Positions 17,183 through 26,447 are shown, numbered from the stretch's first letter. The stretch: DNA of 64,000 nucleotides from Bradyrhizobium canariense (GCF_019402665.1 NZ_VSST01000049.1:62001-126000), one strand, 5' to 3'. The notes: a model not told the origin generated them from the sequence alone. Made by a program: numbers and translations.

Positions 17183-17773
17183 ATGAAGATCTACGGCGAT
17201 ACCAATTCCGGCAATTGTCTGAAGGTGAAGTGGGTCTGCGATAAGCTCGCGCTGCCCTATCAGTGGATCGAGATCGACACTCGCAAGGGCGAAAGCCGCA
17301 CGCCGCAATTCCTGAGGATGAACGGCGCCGGCCAGGTGCCGACGGTGGCCTTCGACGAAGGTGGCACGCTGGCGCAATCCAATGCCATCATCCGCTATCT
17401 CGCGCGCGACAGTGCGCTCATTCCGCGCGATGCCTTCACTGCCGCGAAGATGGACGAATGGCTGTTCTGGGAACAATACAGCCACGAGCCCTATATCGCG
17501 GTGTGCCGCTTCCAGCTCGTCTATCTCGGCAGGGACGCCTCCGAGCTCGATCCCGAAAAGGTCAAGCGCGGCTATGCGGCGCTCGACCGCATGGAGCAGC
17601 ATCTGGCGGCAAGCCGCTTCTTCGCCGGTGATGACGTTTCGCTTGCCGACGTCTCGCTGCTTGCCTATACGCGCGTCGCGCATGAGGGCGGCTTCGATCT
17701 CGGTCGTTATGCCGCCATCCGCCGCTGGATCGGCGAAGCCGAGACCTTTCTCGGGCTTCCCAAGGTGCGTTAG
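17183..17773 (+). CDS. Glutathione S-transferase family protein
   Basis: This 196-residue protein has a thioredoxin-fold GST N-terminal domain (MKIYGDTNSGNCLKVKWVCD, cis-proline GQVPTVAF, SNAIIRYLA) and a short helical C-terminal domain (VSLADVSLLAYTRVAHEG). A Cys in NSGNCLKVK, near the position where Ser or Cys activates glutathione, could be the active residue. The ATG at 17183 fits the start of the fold; the 18-codon upstream extension does not. It is followed 24 bp later by a GNAT acetyltransferase, so the two are likely co-transcribed. Confidence 0.88.
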   Translation: MKIYGDTNSGNCLKVKWVCDKLALPYQWIEIDTRKGESRTPQFLRMNGAGQVPTVAFDEGGTLAQSNAIIRYLARDSALIPRDAFTAAKMDEWLFWEQYSHEPYIAVCRFQLVYLGRDASELDPEKVKRGYAALDRMEQHLAASRFFAGDDVSLADVSLLAYTRVAHEGGFDLGRYAAIRRWIGEAETFLGLPKVR

Positions 17774-17797
17774 GCGCGCTGAGGCAGGAGTAACTCA

Positions 17798-18262
17798 ATG
17801 AACACCGAATCCGTTTCCATTCGTCCCGCGCGCCGTGAGGATGTTGCTGCGATCGTGGCGATGCTCGCCGACGATCATCTCGGGAGCGCACGCGAGCGCG
17901 TGGAAGATCCGTTGCCTGCATCCTATTACGAGGCATTCGCGCGGGTCGAGCGCGATCAAAATATCCAGCTCGTGGTCGCCGAGAGCGAGGGCAGGGTGGT
18001 CGGCTGCCTGCAGCTCGCGATCCTGCCGGGTCTCAGCTCGCAAGGCGGCTTGCGCGGTCTGCTCGAAGACGTCCGCGTCGCTTCCGATTGCCGTAGCCGC
18101 GGCATCGGCGAGCAATTGGTGCAATGGGCGGTGACGGAAGCGAAAGCGCGCGGTTGCAATCTGGTCGAGCTGCTGACGCATCAGACGCGAACAGATGCGC
18201 AGCGCTTCTACAAGCGGCTTGGGTTCACGGCGAGTCACGTCGGCATGACTGTCCGCTTTTGA
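17798..18262 (+). CDS. GNAT-family N-acetyltransferase
   Basis: This 154-residue acetyl-CoA-dependent acyltransferase has the GNAT fold: beta strands with VRVASDCRSRGIGEQLVQWA (motif A, acetyl-CoA pyrophosphate loop RSRGIG) and the C-terminal motif B in AQRFYKRLGFTASHVGM. CAGGAG 8 nt upstream supports the ATG. The substrate is unknown. The close spacing behind the GST gene suggests one operon. The length is normal for a single-domain GNAT. Confidence 0.9.
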   Translation: MNTESVSIRPARREDVAAIVAMLADDHLGSARERVEDPLPASYYEAFARVERDQNIQLVVAESEGRVVGCLQLAILPGLSSQGGLRGLLEDVRVASDCRSRGIGEQLVQWAVTEAKARGCNLVELLTHQTRTDAQRFYKRLGFTASHVGMTVRF

Positions 18263-18419
18263 CGCAGTACGACAATGAGCGTTGCGCGATCAGCGAAATC
18301 GGATCGCGCATACGTTCATATTAAGAGCTGATAAACCACCGCTACGGCGTTCACGTTGGCTAGGGAACGAACGGTGCTACGGGACGTCGAAACCGGGCTC
18401 GATCGGTTCGGGGATTTCG

Positions 18420-18626
18420 ATGACAAGCTATTCGATGATCAAGGTCGGCAACGACTACGTCGTGCAGGCCAACGACAAATGCATTTTGAAAGTCGGCAGC
18501 CGCCGCCGCGCCGCGCAATTGATCAACGATGCCACCGACTTGTTGAACGCGCTGGCCGTGGTCGAATCCCCTAAAATCGCACCGGAGGCGCCATCATTCG
18601 CGCGTGAGGTCCCGGAACTTCCTTGA
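18420..18626 (+). CDS. Small conserved hypothetical protein (68 aa)
   Basis: The protein starts MTSYSMIKVGNDYVVQANDK and contains ILKVGSRRRAAQLINDATDL, a short beta-hairpin followed by an amphipathic helix. It looks like a small rhizobial family without assigned function. The frame is open further upstream, but GGGGAT shortly before the ATG at 18420 and the start of the folded segment favour this start. It lies between the GNAT gene and the serC leader and may be transcribed separately. There are no membrane segments and one Cys. Confidence 0.65.
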   Translation: MTSYSMIKVGNDYVVQANDKCILKVGSRRRAAQLINDATDLLNALAVVESPKIAPEAPSFAREVPELP

Positions 18627-18640
18627 CTGGTCTTCCCGAT

Positions 18641-18705
18641 TCCCGTATCAGCCGCGGCGGGACACCTCCCCCCAACGGGAGGCTTACTATCTGGAAGGGT
18701 AGACG
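18641..18705 (+). ncRNA. serC leader (cis-regulatory RNA element)
   Basis: The 65 bases just before serC form two hairpins. TCCCG (18641-18645) pairs with CGGGA (18658-18662), and CCTCCC (18665-18670) pairs with GGGAGG (18677-18682). The GGAAGGG ribosome binding site lies just after the second stem. A conserved serC leader motif with this position and layout is known upstream of serC in Alphaproteobacteria; the match here is judged by eye. It probably controls serC (and serA) expression, but the ligand or mechanism is not established. Confidence 0.65.
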
Positions 18706-19878
18706 ATGACTGTAGCGAAGCCCGCTTCGCGGCCGAACGTGCCGCATTTTTCCTCCGGCCCCTGCGCCAAGCGCCCCGGATGGAATGCCCAAAACCTCAA
18801 GGACGCAGCGCTCGGCCGTTCGCATCGCGCGAAGGTCGGCAAGACCAAGCTCAAGCTCGCGATCGATTTGACGCGCGAGGTGCTCGAAGTGCCCGCCGAT
18901 TATCGCATCGGCATCGTGCCGGCGTCCGATACCGGCGCGGTCGAGATGGCACTGTGGTCGATGCTGGGTGCGCGGCCCGTCACCACGCTCGCTTGGGAAT
19001 CCTTCGGCGAGGGCTGGGTCAGCGACATCGTCAAGGAATTGAAGCTCAAGGACGTCACCAAGCTCAATGCGGCTTACGGTGAACTCCCGGATCTCTCCAA
19101 GGTCGATCCGAAGTCCGACGTCGTCTTCACCTGGAACGGCACCACCTCGGGCGTGCGCGTGCCGAACGCCGACTGGATCAGCGCGACCCGCGAAGGCCTG
19201 ACCATTTGCGACGCCACCTCGGCCGCGTTCGCACAACCCCTCGACTGGGCCAAGCTCGACGTCGTCACCTTCTCCTGGCAGAAGGCGCTCGGCGGCGAAG
19301 CCGCGCACGGCATGCTGATCCTGTCGCCCCGCGCGGTGGAGCGGCTCGAAACCTACAAGCCGGCCTGGCCGCTTCCGAAGATTTTCCGCATGACCAAGGG
19401 CGGCAAGATCAACGAAGGCATTTTCGTCGGCGAGACCATCAACACGCCGTCGATGCTCTGCGTCGAGGATTATCTCGACGCGCTGAACTGGGCCAAGTCG
19501 ATCGGCGGCCTGAAGGCGCTGATCGCGCGCGCCGACGCCAACACCAAGGTGCTCGCCGACTGGAAGGCGAAGACGCCCTGGATCGACTTCCTCGCCAAGG
19601 ACGCCGCGATCCGCTCCAACACTTCGGTGTGCCTGAAGTTCACCGATCCCGCGATCACCTCGCTCTCCGAGGACGCGCAGGCCGACTTCTCCAAGAAGCT
19701 GGTGGCGCTGGTCGAGAAGGAAGGCGCGGGCTACGACTTCGCCTACTACCGCGATGCGCCCGCCGGCCTGCGGATCTGGTGCGGCGCCACCGTCGAGGCC
19801 AGCGATGTCGCGCTGCTGACCCAGTGGATCGACTGGGCTTTTGCCGAGACCAAGGCCGCGCTCGCCAAGGCGGCGTAG
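18706..19878 (+). CDS. serC: Phosphoserine aminotransferase SerC
   Basis: This 390-residue PLP enzyme makes O-phosphoserine from 3-phosphohydroxypyruvate and glutamate, the second step of serine synthesis. It is of the longer alphaproteobacterial type, with the N-terminus RPNVPHFSSGPCAKRPGWN, the nucleotide-like loop VPASDTGAVEMALWSMLG and the PLP lysine in SWQKALGGEAAHGM. GGAAGGG precedes the ATG. It is directly followed by serA, 112 bp on and in the same direction, so the first two pathway enzymes are adjacent. It is preceded by the serC leader hairpins. Confidence 0.96.
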   Translation: MTVAKPASRPNVPHFSSGPCAKRPGWNAQNLKDAALGRSHRAKVGKTKLKLAIDLTREVLEVPADYRIGIVPASDTGAVEMALWSMLGARPVTTLAWESFGEGWVSDIVKELKLKDVTKLNAAYGELPDLSKVDPKSDVVFTWNGTTSGVRVPNADWISATREGLTICDATSAAFAQPLDWAKLDVVTFSWQKALGGEAAHGMLILSPRAVERLETYKPAWPLPKIFRMTKGGKINEGIFVGETINTPSMLCVEDYLDALNWAKSIGGLKALIARADANTKVLADWKAKTPWIDFLAKDAAIRSNTSVCLKFTDPAITSLSEDAQADFSKKLVALVEKEGAGYDFAYYRDAPAGLRIWCGATVEASDVALLTQWIDWAFAETKAALAKAA

Positions 19879-19891
19879 GTTTCTTTCTTCG

Positions 19892-19923
19892 CTTCTCCCC
19901 GTAAGAACGGGGGGAGGGAGAAG
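19892..19923. repeat. Short copy of the CCCCGTTCTTACGGGG repeat family
   Basis: CTTCTCCCCGTAAGAACGGGG followed by GGAGGGAGAAG is an inverted-orientation partial copy of the element at 2878-2921, placed between serC and serA. Its hairpin may serve as an intercistronic structure. Confidence 0.6.
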
Positions 19924-19990
19924 TGCTCCGAGACATTCATCCAATCCGGTCTAAGGCCCTTCCCTTGAGGAAGGCAGAGGACACATTCCC

Positions 19991-21580
19991 ATGACCAAAC
20001 CCAAAGTTCTCATTTCCGACGCGCTCTCTCCCGCCGCCGTACAGATCTTCAAAGACCGCGGTGTCGAGGTCGACTTCCAGCCCAACCTCGGCAAGGACAA
20101 GGACAAGCTCGCCGAGATCATCGGCAATTACGACGGCCTCGCGATCCGCTCGGCGACCAAGGCGACCGCGAAGATCCTCGAGAAGGCGAGCAACCTCAAG
20201 GTGATCGGCCGCGCCGGCATCGGCGTCGACAACGTCGAGATTCCCGCCGCCACGGCCAAGGGCATCATCGTGATGAACACGCCGTTCGGCAATTCGATCA
20301 CGACCGCCGAGCACGCCATCACCCTGATGCTGGCGCTGGCGCGCGAGATTCCGCAGGCGGACGCTTCGACCCAGGCCGGCAAATGGGAGAAGAACCGCTT
20401 CATGGGCGTCGAGATCACCGGCAAGGTGCTCGGCGTCGTCGGCTGCGGCAACATCGGCTCGATCGTCGCCGACCGCGCGCTCGGCCTGCGCATGAAGGTG
20501 ATCGCGTTCGATCCGTTCCTGTCGCCGGAACGCGCCAGGGACATCGGCGTTGAGAAGGTCGAGCTCGACGATCTCTTGAAGCGTGCCGACTTCATCACGC
20601 TGCACACCCCGCTGACCGAGAAGACCAAGAACATCATCGACGCATCCGCGATCGCCAAGATGAAGAAGGGCGTGCGCCTGATCAACTGCGCCCGCGGCGG
20701 CCTCGTCGACGAGCAGGCCGTGGTCGACGCTTTGAATTCCAAGCACATCGCAGGTGCCGCCTTCGACGTCTTCGTCGAGGAGCCCGCCACCGCGAACGTG
20801 CTGTTCGGTCATCCCAACGTGATCTGCACGCCGCATCTCGGCGCGTCCACCACCGAAGCGCAGGAGAACGTCGCGCTTCAGGTCGCCGAGCAGATGTCGG
20901 ACTACCTGCTCACCGGCGCGATCTCGAATGCCGTCAACTTCCCCTCGATCACGGCGGAAGAGGCCCCGAAGCTGAAGCCTTTCATCGCGCTCGCCGAAAA
21001 GCTCGGCTCGTTCGCCGGCCAGTTGACCGAGAGCGGCATCCTCAAAGTCGAGATCACCTATGAGGGCCACGTCGCCGAGATGAAGATCAAGGCGATCACG
21101 TCCGCCGTGCTGTCCGGCCTGCTGCGGCCGATGCTGGGCGAGGTCAACGTCGTCTCCGCGCCCGTCGTCGCCAAGGAGCGCGGCATGGTGGTGGACGAGA
21201 TCGTCCGCGCCGCCCAGAGCGACTATGAAAGCCTGATCACCGTCACGGTCACCACCGAGCGGCAGGAGCGGTCGGTTTCGGGCACCGTCTATGCCGACGG
21301 CAAGCCGCGCCTGGTCGACATCAAGGGCATCCGCGTCGACGCCGAATTTGGCAAGTCGATGATCTACGTGACCAACGAGGACAAGCCGGGCTTCATCGGC
21401 AAGTTCGCAAGCCTCTTGGGCGATGCCAAGATCAACATCGCGACCTTCCATCTCGGCCGCGTCGCGCCGGGCTCCGATGCCATCGCGCTGATCGAGGTCG
21501 ACGGCGCGGTGCCGGCCGATCTGCTCGCCAAGGTGCAGGCGCTGCCGCAGGTCAAGCAGGTCAAGGCGCTGACGTTCTGA
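19991..21580 (+). CDS. serA: D-3-phosphoglycerate dehydrogenase SerA
   Basis: This 529-residue enzyme catalyses the first committed step of serine synthesis with NAD+. The substrate and nucleotide domains (residues 1-315) contain VVGCGNIGSIVADRALGLRM for NAD, the catalytic Arg in NCARGGLVDE and His in TPHLGAST. An intervening ASB domain and a C-terminal ACT domain (from about residue 455, YVTNEDKPGFIGKFASLLGD) follow, as in the long SerA form that can be regulated by serine. AGGAAGGCAGAGGA lies before the ATG. It is placed directly behind serC. Confidence 0.97.
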   Translation: MTKPKVLISDALSPAAVQIFKDRGVEVDFQPNLGKDKDKLAEIIGNYDGLAIRSATKATAKILEKASNLKVIGRAGIGVDNVEIPAATAKGIIVMNTPFGNSITTAEHAITLMLALAREIPQADASTQAGKWEKNRFMGVEITGKVLGVVGCGNIGSIVADRALGLRMKVIAFDPFLSPERARDIGVEKVELDDLLKRADFITLHTPLTEKTKNIIDASAIAKMKKGVRLINCARGGLVDEQAVVDALNSKHIAGAAFDVFVEEPATANVLFGHPNVICTPHLGASTTEAQENVALQVAEQMSDYLLTGAISNAVNFPSITAEEAPKLKPFIALAEKLGSFAGQLTESGILKVEITYEGHVAEMKIKAITSAVLSGLLRPMLGEVNVVSAPVVAKERGMVVDEIVRAAQSDYESLITVTVTTERQERSVSGTVYADGKPRLVDIKGIRVDAEFGKSMIYVTNEDKPGFIGKFASLLGDAKINIATFHLGRVAPGSDAIALIEVDGAVPADLLAKVQALPQVKQVKALTF

Positions 21581-21610
21581 TACGCCGACATATTCCGACC
21601 CGCGGAACAA

Positions 21611-21640
21611 CGCCGCCCTCTCGCGAGGGCGGCGTTTTTA
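21611..21640 (+). terminator. Rho-independent terminator of serA
   Basis: A 10-bp perfect stem (CGCCGCCCTC / GAGGGCGGCG) with the loop TCGC is followed by TTTTT. It lies 31 nt after the serA stop. Confidence 0.92.
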
Positions 21641-21733
21641 TTTCTCCCGCGACCGCCGGACATTGTGTACCAATGGCGCCGAGAAGACGTCGACCGACGC
21701 TCCGTTCAAAATCGTTCGAAAAGGGAGAAAACA

Positions 21734-22906
21734 ATGCGTGAAGCCGTCATCGTTTCCTATGCACGCACGGGCCTCGCGAAATCCGGCCGCGGCGGGTTCA
21801 ACATCACCCCGCCGATGTCGCTCGCGGCCCACGCCATCCACCACGCGGTCGATCGCGCCGGCGTCGAGAAGGGCTATGTCGAGGATTGCTATCTCGGCAA
21901 TTGCGCCCATGGCGCGCCGAACATCGGCCGCCAGGCCGCGCTGCTGGCAGGAATGCCGAAATCGACCGGGGGCGTCTCGGTGAACCGGTTCTGCTCGTCC
22001 GGTCTCCAGACCATTGCGATGGCCGCCAACTCGATCCGCTCGGACGGTTCCGACTGCATCGTCGCAGGCGGCGTCGAGAGCATCTCGATGCCGGGCGGCG
22101 GCACGCCGAAGGAATCGATCGATCCCGAGCTGCTCAAGACGGCGCCGGCGATCTTCATGGCGATGATCGACACCGCCGACATCGTCGCCGAGCGCTACAA
22201 TCTCAGCCGTGAATATCAGGACGAGTATTCGCTGGAATCGCAGCGCCGCATGGCCGCCGCGCAGCAGGCGGGCAAGTTCAAGGACGAGATCGTTCCGATG
22301 AAGACCAAGATGAAAGTGGTCGACAAGGCGACCAAAGCGGAGTCGATCGTCGATTACGTCGTCGACCGCGACGAGTGCAACCGGCCCGAGACCACGCTGG
22401 AAGGTCTCGCCAAGCTCGAGCCCGTCAGGGGTCCCGGCAAGTTCGTCACGGCGGGCAACGCCAGCCAGCTGTCGGACGGCGCCGCGGCCGTGGTGCTGAT
22501 GGAAGCCAAGGACGTGGAGAAGCGCGGCCTCAATCCCATGGGCCGCTTCGTCGCCTGGGCGGCGGCGGGTTGCGAGCCGGACGAGATGGGCATCGGCCCG
22601 ATCTTTGCCGTGCCGAAGCTGTTGAAGCGTCATGGCCTGAAGATCGACGACATTGATCTGTGGGAGCTCAACGAAGCCTTCGCCAGCCAGTGTCTCTATT
22701 CGCGCGACAAGCTCGGCATCGATCCCGCCAAGTACAACGTCAACGGCGGCTCGATCGCGATCGGCCATCCCTTCGGCATGACCGGCGCACGTCTCACCGG
22801 CCACATCCTTCAGGAAGGCAAGCGCCGCAAGGCCAAATGGGGCGTCGTGACCATGTGCATCGGCGGCGGCCAGGGCGGCGCCGGACTGTTCGAAATCTAC
22901 AGCTGA
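21734..22906 (+). CDS. Thiolase family protein (acetyl-CoA acyltransferase)
   Basis: This 390-residue thiolase forms or cleaves 3-ketoacyl-CoA. The N-terminal motif has the nucleophilic cysteine in VNRFCSSGLQTIA, the middle has GGVESIS, and the C-terminal part has NVNGGSIAIGHPFGMTGARL with the catalytic histidine and CIGGGQGGAG with the second cysteine. AAGGGAG before the ATG at 21734 supports the start. It is more like degradative FadA-type enzymes than PhaA, but the chain length cannot be told. It is monocistronic, ended by a strong terminator at 22929-22961. Confidence 0.92.
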   Translation: MREAVIVSYARTGLAKSGRGGFNITPPMSLAAHAIHHAVDRAGVEKGYVEDCYLGNCAHGAPNIGRQAALLAGMPKSTGGVSVNRFCSSGLQTIAMAANSIRSDGSDCIVAGGVESISMPGGGTPKESIDPELLKTAPAIFMAMIDTADIVAERYNLSREYQDEYSLESQRRMAAAQQAGKFKDEIVPMKTKMKVVDKATKAESIVDYVVDRDECNRPETTLEGLAKLEPVRGPGKFVTAGNASQLSDGAAAVVLMEAKDVEKRGLNPMGRFVAWAAAGCEPDEMGIGPIFAVPKLLKRHGLKIDDIDLWELNEAFASQCLYSRDKLGIDPAKYNVNGGSIAIGHPFGMTGARLTGHILQEGKRRKAKWGVVTMCIGGGQGGAGLFEIYS

Positions 22907-22928
22907 GGCGAAGACTCATTGAATGCGA

Positions 22929-22961
22929 AGGGCACGGCGCCGCAAGCGCCGTGCCCTTTTT
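22929..22961 (+). terminator. Rho-independent terminator of the thiolase gene
   Basis: A 12-bp stem (AGGGCACGGCGC / GCGCCGTGCCCT) with the loop CGCAA runs into TTTTT. A separate small hairpin, CGTCCCGG/CCGGGACG, lies just beyond at about 23003-23027. Confidence 0.9.
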
Positions 22962-23039
22962 GTTTGGGCGATTTGTGCTTGTGGGCTCTCTCAACGCGGG
23001 TCGTCCCGGGCCTTCGCCGGGACGACGATGTGGCGAAGG

Positions 23040-26000
23040 TTAAGCCTGCGCCAGCGCCGGTGCGAACACCACCTCGATCAGCGAGCCGGAGTTCGCCGCG
23101 CTCTTGATGTTGAACCGGGCGCGGTTGGCTTCGACCAGGGCCTTGGTCAGCGACAGGCTCAGCGCCGAATTGTCCTCGGCGTCGCCGGGCGGTGGCGTCC
23201 GGAACGGCTCCATCGCGGCGGCGACTTCGCGCTCGCTGAGGCCGTGGCCGGTGTCGCGGATCCGAAGTGCGACCTCGCCGCGGTCGGTGAGGGCGGTCGA
23301 GACGATGACCTGGCCGCCGGCGCTGGCGAGCCGGATCGAGTTGGAGATCAAGTTCATGGTGATCTGCCGCATCGCGCGCGCATCCGCGCTCACCTGCGGC
23401 AGCGCATGGCCGAGCGAGGTGCGGATGATGATGCGCTCGCGATTGGCCTGCGGCTGCATCACCACCACGCAGGCCTCGACCAGATCGTTGAGGTTGAGGT
23501 TGGCGAAGGTGAGGTCGAGCTTGCCGGTCTCGATCCGCGACAGCTCGAGCAGGTCGTCGATGATGGCGATCACGCGCTCCCCGGAGGCGCGGATGTCCTT
23601 CATGTACTCGCCGTAGCGCTCGTTGCCGAGCGTGCCGAAGCGCTCCGAGATCATCACCTCCGAGAAGCCGATGATGGCATTGAGCGGTGTGCGGATCTCG
23701 TGGCTGATCCGCGCCAGCATGTCGGCCTTGGCATTGGCCGCGCCGTCGACCAGGCGTCGCGCCTGCGTCAGCTCGCTCTCGCCCTGCTTGCTGTGCGAGA
23801 GGTCGCGGAACACGGCGAAGAAGTTCGGGCCGTCGGGCCGGGTGCGGCCCATGATCATGGCGAGCGGAATGACGCCGCCCTTCTTCTCGCGCCCCAGCAC
23901 CTCGCGGCCGTGGTCGAGCAGGCTCGCGATGTCCTGGCTCTTGAGGTTTTCCAGATAGTCGATGACGACATGCTGGCTCTCCGGCGCGAACAGCGTCACC
24001 AGATTCTGCTGCATCAGCGTCTCGCCGTCATAGCCGAACAGCGCCTCGGCGCTGCGGTTGCAGGCGTGGATGTTGCCTTCGGCATCGAACATCACGATGC
24101 CCTCGGCCGTGGTGTCGAGGATCGCGGCGAGATCTTCCGCGTCCGCCTCGCCGACGTCGGGCTCGGGCGGGAAGGTCTCGGGGACAATGGTCTCTGCGAT
24201 CACGGTCTCCGCAACGACGGGCGCAGCGGGTGCTGCTTGCGGCAGCGCGCAGATCAGCGCGTGCGCGCTCTCGCCGTCCCAGTCGATCGCGTGCAGATGC
24301 GCTTCGGTGGTCGGCAGCGGCGCTTCGCCATTGGCGAGCGTCGCGCTGATCGTGACAGGCGTGCCTGCTTGCGATGTGCTGCTGGCCGCCGACACGCCCG
24401 GCTCGACATAGAGCGCATCCAGCCCGCCGGCGTTCTCCAGGGCGCTCAGGCTGGCATAGCCCATGCGCGCGAGAAACGCGGGGTTGGCGTAGAGCAGGCG
24501 GTCGAGCCGGTAGATCAGGATGCCTGATGGCAGCAGGTCGAGCAGCGCGCGGTCGCGCGGGCTGTGGCCGTGCGCCGGCGGCGCGGGCGCGCTCAGCCAT
24601 TCGGCTGGCGTGTGCGGCGTCTCAGACTTGGGCTCGGGCTCCGGCGTCGGCGCTTCGGGCGTGATCTCGGCATCCGGCGGTTCAGCCGATGCCGCGATGG
24701 TTTCCTTGTCGCGTTCGAGGCGCTCGGACAATTGCCGGGCAAGCTCGTTGAACGCACTGTTCTCGACCGGCGTCAGCGTCGGCGATCGCGTGTCGCCGGG
24801 CGCGCGGAACGGCAGGACATTGGGAGGCGTTTCCACTGGGGTTTCCGGATCGGTTGGATGTGAATTCGCGTCGGTTGCGGGTTCGGGCAGTTCAGCTTCA
24901 GGCTCAGGCTCAGGCTCAGGCTCAGGTGCGGGCGGCTCGATCGGCGGAGGCGGCGCCTCTGGCTCTCGCTCGGGCTCCGGCTCGACCATATCGGCGGACA
25001 GGCTTTGCGGCGCCGTCGGTTCGGCCAGCAGTTCAAAACGCCTGAGCGCATCGAGCCGGTTGAGGCCATCGAGATCGCGGCAGACGCCAAATCCCCTGAA
25101 GCCCGCGAAATTGCGGTCGCCGTCATAAACCGGAAGTCCGGCAAGCTCGACCGGCAGATGCTCGCCGCAATCGACCGGCCAGTTCACGGTGATCCCGGCC
25201 CAGGTGTCCTTGCTCGCAAGCGCCTGCGCCACGCGGCTTTCAGGGTCGAGCGCGAAGGCGTCGGCGATCTCGTGCCAGGGGCGGTTAAAGCCGGCGGCCG
25301 TGCGCGGACCGATCAGGTGGATGAACTCGTCGGACAAAAGCGCAAAGCGGCCCTCTGCATCCACCTTCCAGAGGAAGCGCAGCGGATGCTGACGCGGTGC
25401 GGGCGGCTCTTCGTGGCCCGACGGCGGCTCGACCATGCCTGTTACGGTCGGCGCGTCCTGCGGCGACACCATGGCTTCGGCCGAGTTTTCAACCGGAGTT
25501 TCTGGCGCGGCTTCCGCCGCGTCCTCGACGGCTTGCTGGATCGTCACGATCTCCGTCGCAGGCTCGCGCGCGGGCGGATCGTGCGCGATCGTTGCTTCCG
25601 GCGCGTCGACCGGCTCGGCAAAGGCGTCGAACAGCGCGATTTCGGATGGCGCCTCGTGCGACGGCGCTGCCTGCACATGCTCCGGCACGGGGGCGGGAGC
25701 AGGGGGCGGCGCGGACTCAGGCTGAACGATGTCTTCGCGCGCGACCTCTTCAGCGGTCTCGGCTTTAACGTCATCAGTCGCCGCCGCGGCCTGCTGCACG
25801 GCAGGCTCGATCAGCGCGACCAGCCCGACATCGGCCCCGCTGCCGACCCGCTGCAGCACCATCTGGCCGATGCCGATCGGCGTCTCGGCGCGGCCCTGGC
25901 GAAGCGCATCGCTGCGCGCCTGTTCGAGGCCGGCTTCGCCGAGATCGCGGAAGCCGAGCAGGGTGCGGGCGGTTTCGCTGGCGCCGACGAACAGGCCGTC

Positions 26001-26447
26001 GGGCGCGAATGCCGCCATCGGCGTCTTGGCGCCGTCGACGAGACGAAGCAGCCGTTCGACCAGGGGCATCGAGCGCAGCATCGGATCCATCGCGGTAACG
26101 AGCACAGCGCGGCCGCCATCGGCGAAGTCCAGCCGGGCACAGGCGCAGGTCATCAGCGTGCCGAGCCGCGCGCCGAAGCCGCGCAGCCGTTCGAGCCGGA
26201 TCGCCCCGCTCGGAGGCAGCCGGCCGGCCAGCCGGACGATCTGGCGGCGGTGGCTGTCGGCGGGGCCGAAAATCTTCTCCGCCAGCGCCGTGGCATTGGC
26301 CGCGCCGAACAGTCTTGCCCCGACCGGATTGGCCCAGAGCACGCGCGTGCCGTCGATCGACCAGAGCCAGGCGGGCAGCGGCGAGGTCGCGTGCACGGCC
26401 AGCCGGGGATCGCCCACGCCTCGCAACTGGAAATCCGAACTCGTCAT
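23040..26447 (-). CDS. Large PAS-domain sensor histidine kinase with a degenerate ATP lid
   Basis: This 1135-residue protein has no clear transmembrane segment and is probably cytoplasmic. PAS-like segments occur in the N-terminal third, around residues 350-460, 640-700 and about 770-890 (LAAILDTTAEGIVMFDAEGN). They are separated by a proline/glutamate-rich linker (around residues 510-540) and followed by HisKA (phospho-His about H916 in RISHEIRTPLNAIIGFSEV, the PleC/DivJ type). The ATPase domain has the N box (NLISNS) and G1 (DTGHGLS). The G2 box, normally GTGLGL, reads NSALSLSL, so the ATP lid lacks its glycines and kinase activity is doubtful. No response regulator is adjacent. Confidence 0.85.
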   Translation of the reverse strand: MTSSDFQLRGVGDPRLAVHATSPLPAWLWSIDGTRVLWANPVGARLFGAANATALAEKIFGPADSHRRQIVRLAGRLPPSGAIRLERLRGFGARLGTLMTCACARLDFADGGRAVLVTAMDPMLRSMPLVERLLRLVDGAKTPMAAFAPDGLFVGASETARTLLGFRDLGEAGLEQARSDALRQGRAETPIGIGQMVLQRVGSGADVGLVALIEPAVQQAAAATDDVKAETAEEVAREDIVQPESAPPPAPAPVPEHVQAAPSHEAPSEIALFDAFAEPVDAPEATIAHDPPAREPATEIVTIQQAVEDAAEAAPETPVENSAEAMVSPQDAPTVTGMVEPPSGHEEPPAPRQHPLRFLWKVDAEGRFALLSDEFIHLIGPRTAAGFNRPWHEIADAFALDPESRVAQALASKDTWAGITVNWPVDCGEHLPVELAGLPVYDGDRNFAGFRGFGVCRDLDGLNRLDALRRFELLAEPTAPQSLSADMVEPEPEREPEAPPPPIEPPAPEPEPEPEPEAELPEPATDANSHPTDPETPVETPPNVLPFRAPGDTRSPTLTPVENSAFNELARQLSERLERDKETIAASAEPPDAEITPEAPTPEPEPKSETPHTPAEWLSAPAPPAHGHSPRDRALLDLLPSGILIYRLDRLLYANPAFLARMGYASLSALENAGGLDALYVEPGVSAASSTSQAGTPVTISATLANGEAPLPTTEAHLHAIDWDGESAHALICALPQAAPAAPVVAETVIAETIVPETFPPEPDVGEADAEDLAAILDTTAEGIVMFDAEGNIHACNRSAEALFGYDGETLMQQNLVTLFAPESQHVVIDYLENLKSQDIASLLDHGREVLGREKKGGVIPLAMIMGRTRPDGPNFFAVFRDLSHSKQGESELTQARRLVDGAANAKADMLARISHEIRTPLNAIIGFSEVMISERFGTLGNERYGEYMKDIRASGERVIAIIDDLLELSRIETGKLDLTFANLNLNDLVEACVVVMQPQANRERIIIRTSLGHALPQVSADARAMRQITMNLISNSIRLASAGGQVIVSTALTDRGEVALRIRDTGHGLSEREVAAAMEPFRTPPPGDAEDNSALSLSLTKALVEANRARFNIKSAANSGSLIEVVFAPALAQA
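24901..24924. repeat. Hexanucleotide tandem repeat GGCTCA x4
   Basis: Four exact copies of GGCTCA lie inside the histidine kinase gene, with degenerate copies on both sides, and encode a Pro-Glu linker on the minus strand. Changes in copy number would keep the reading frame and only alter linker length. Confidence 0.75.
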
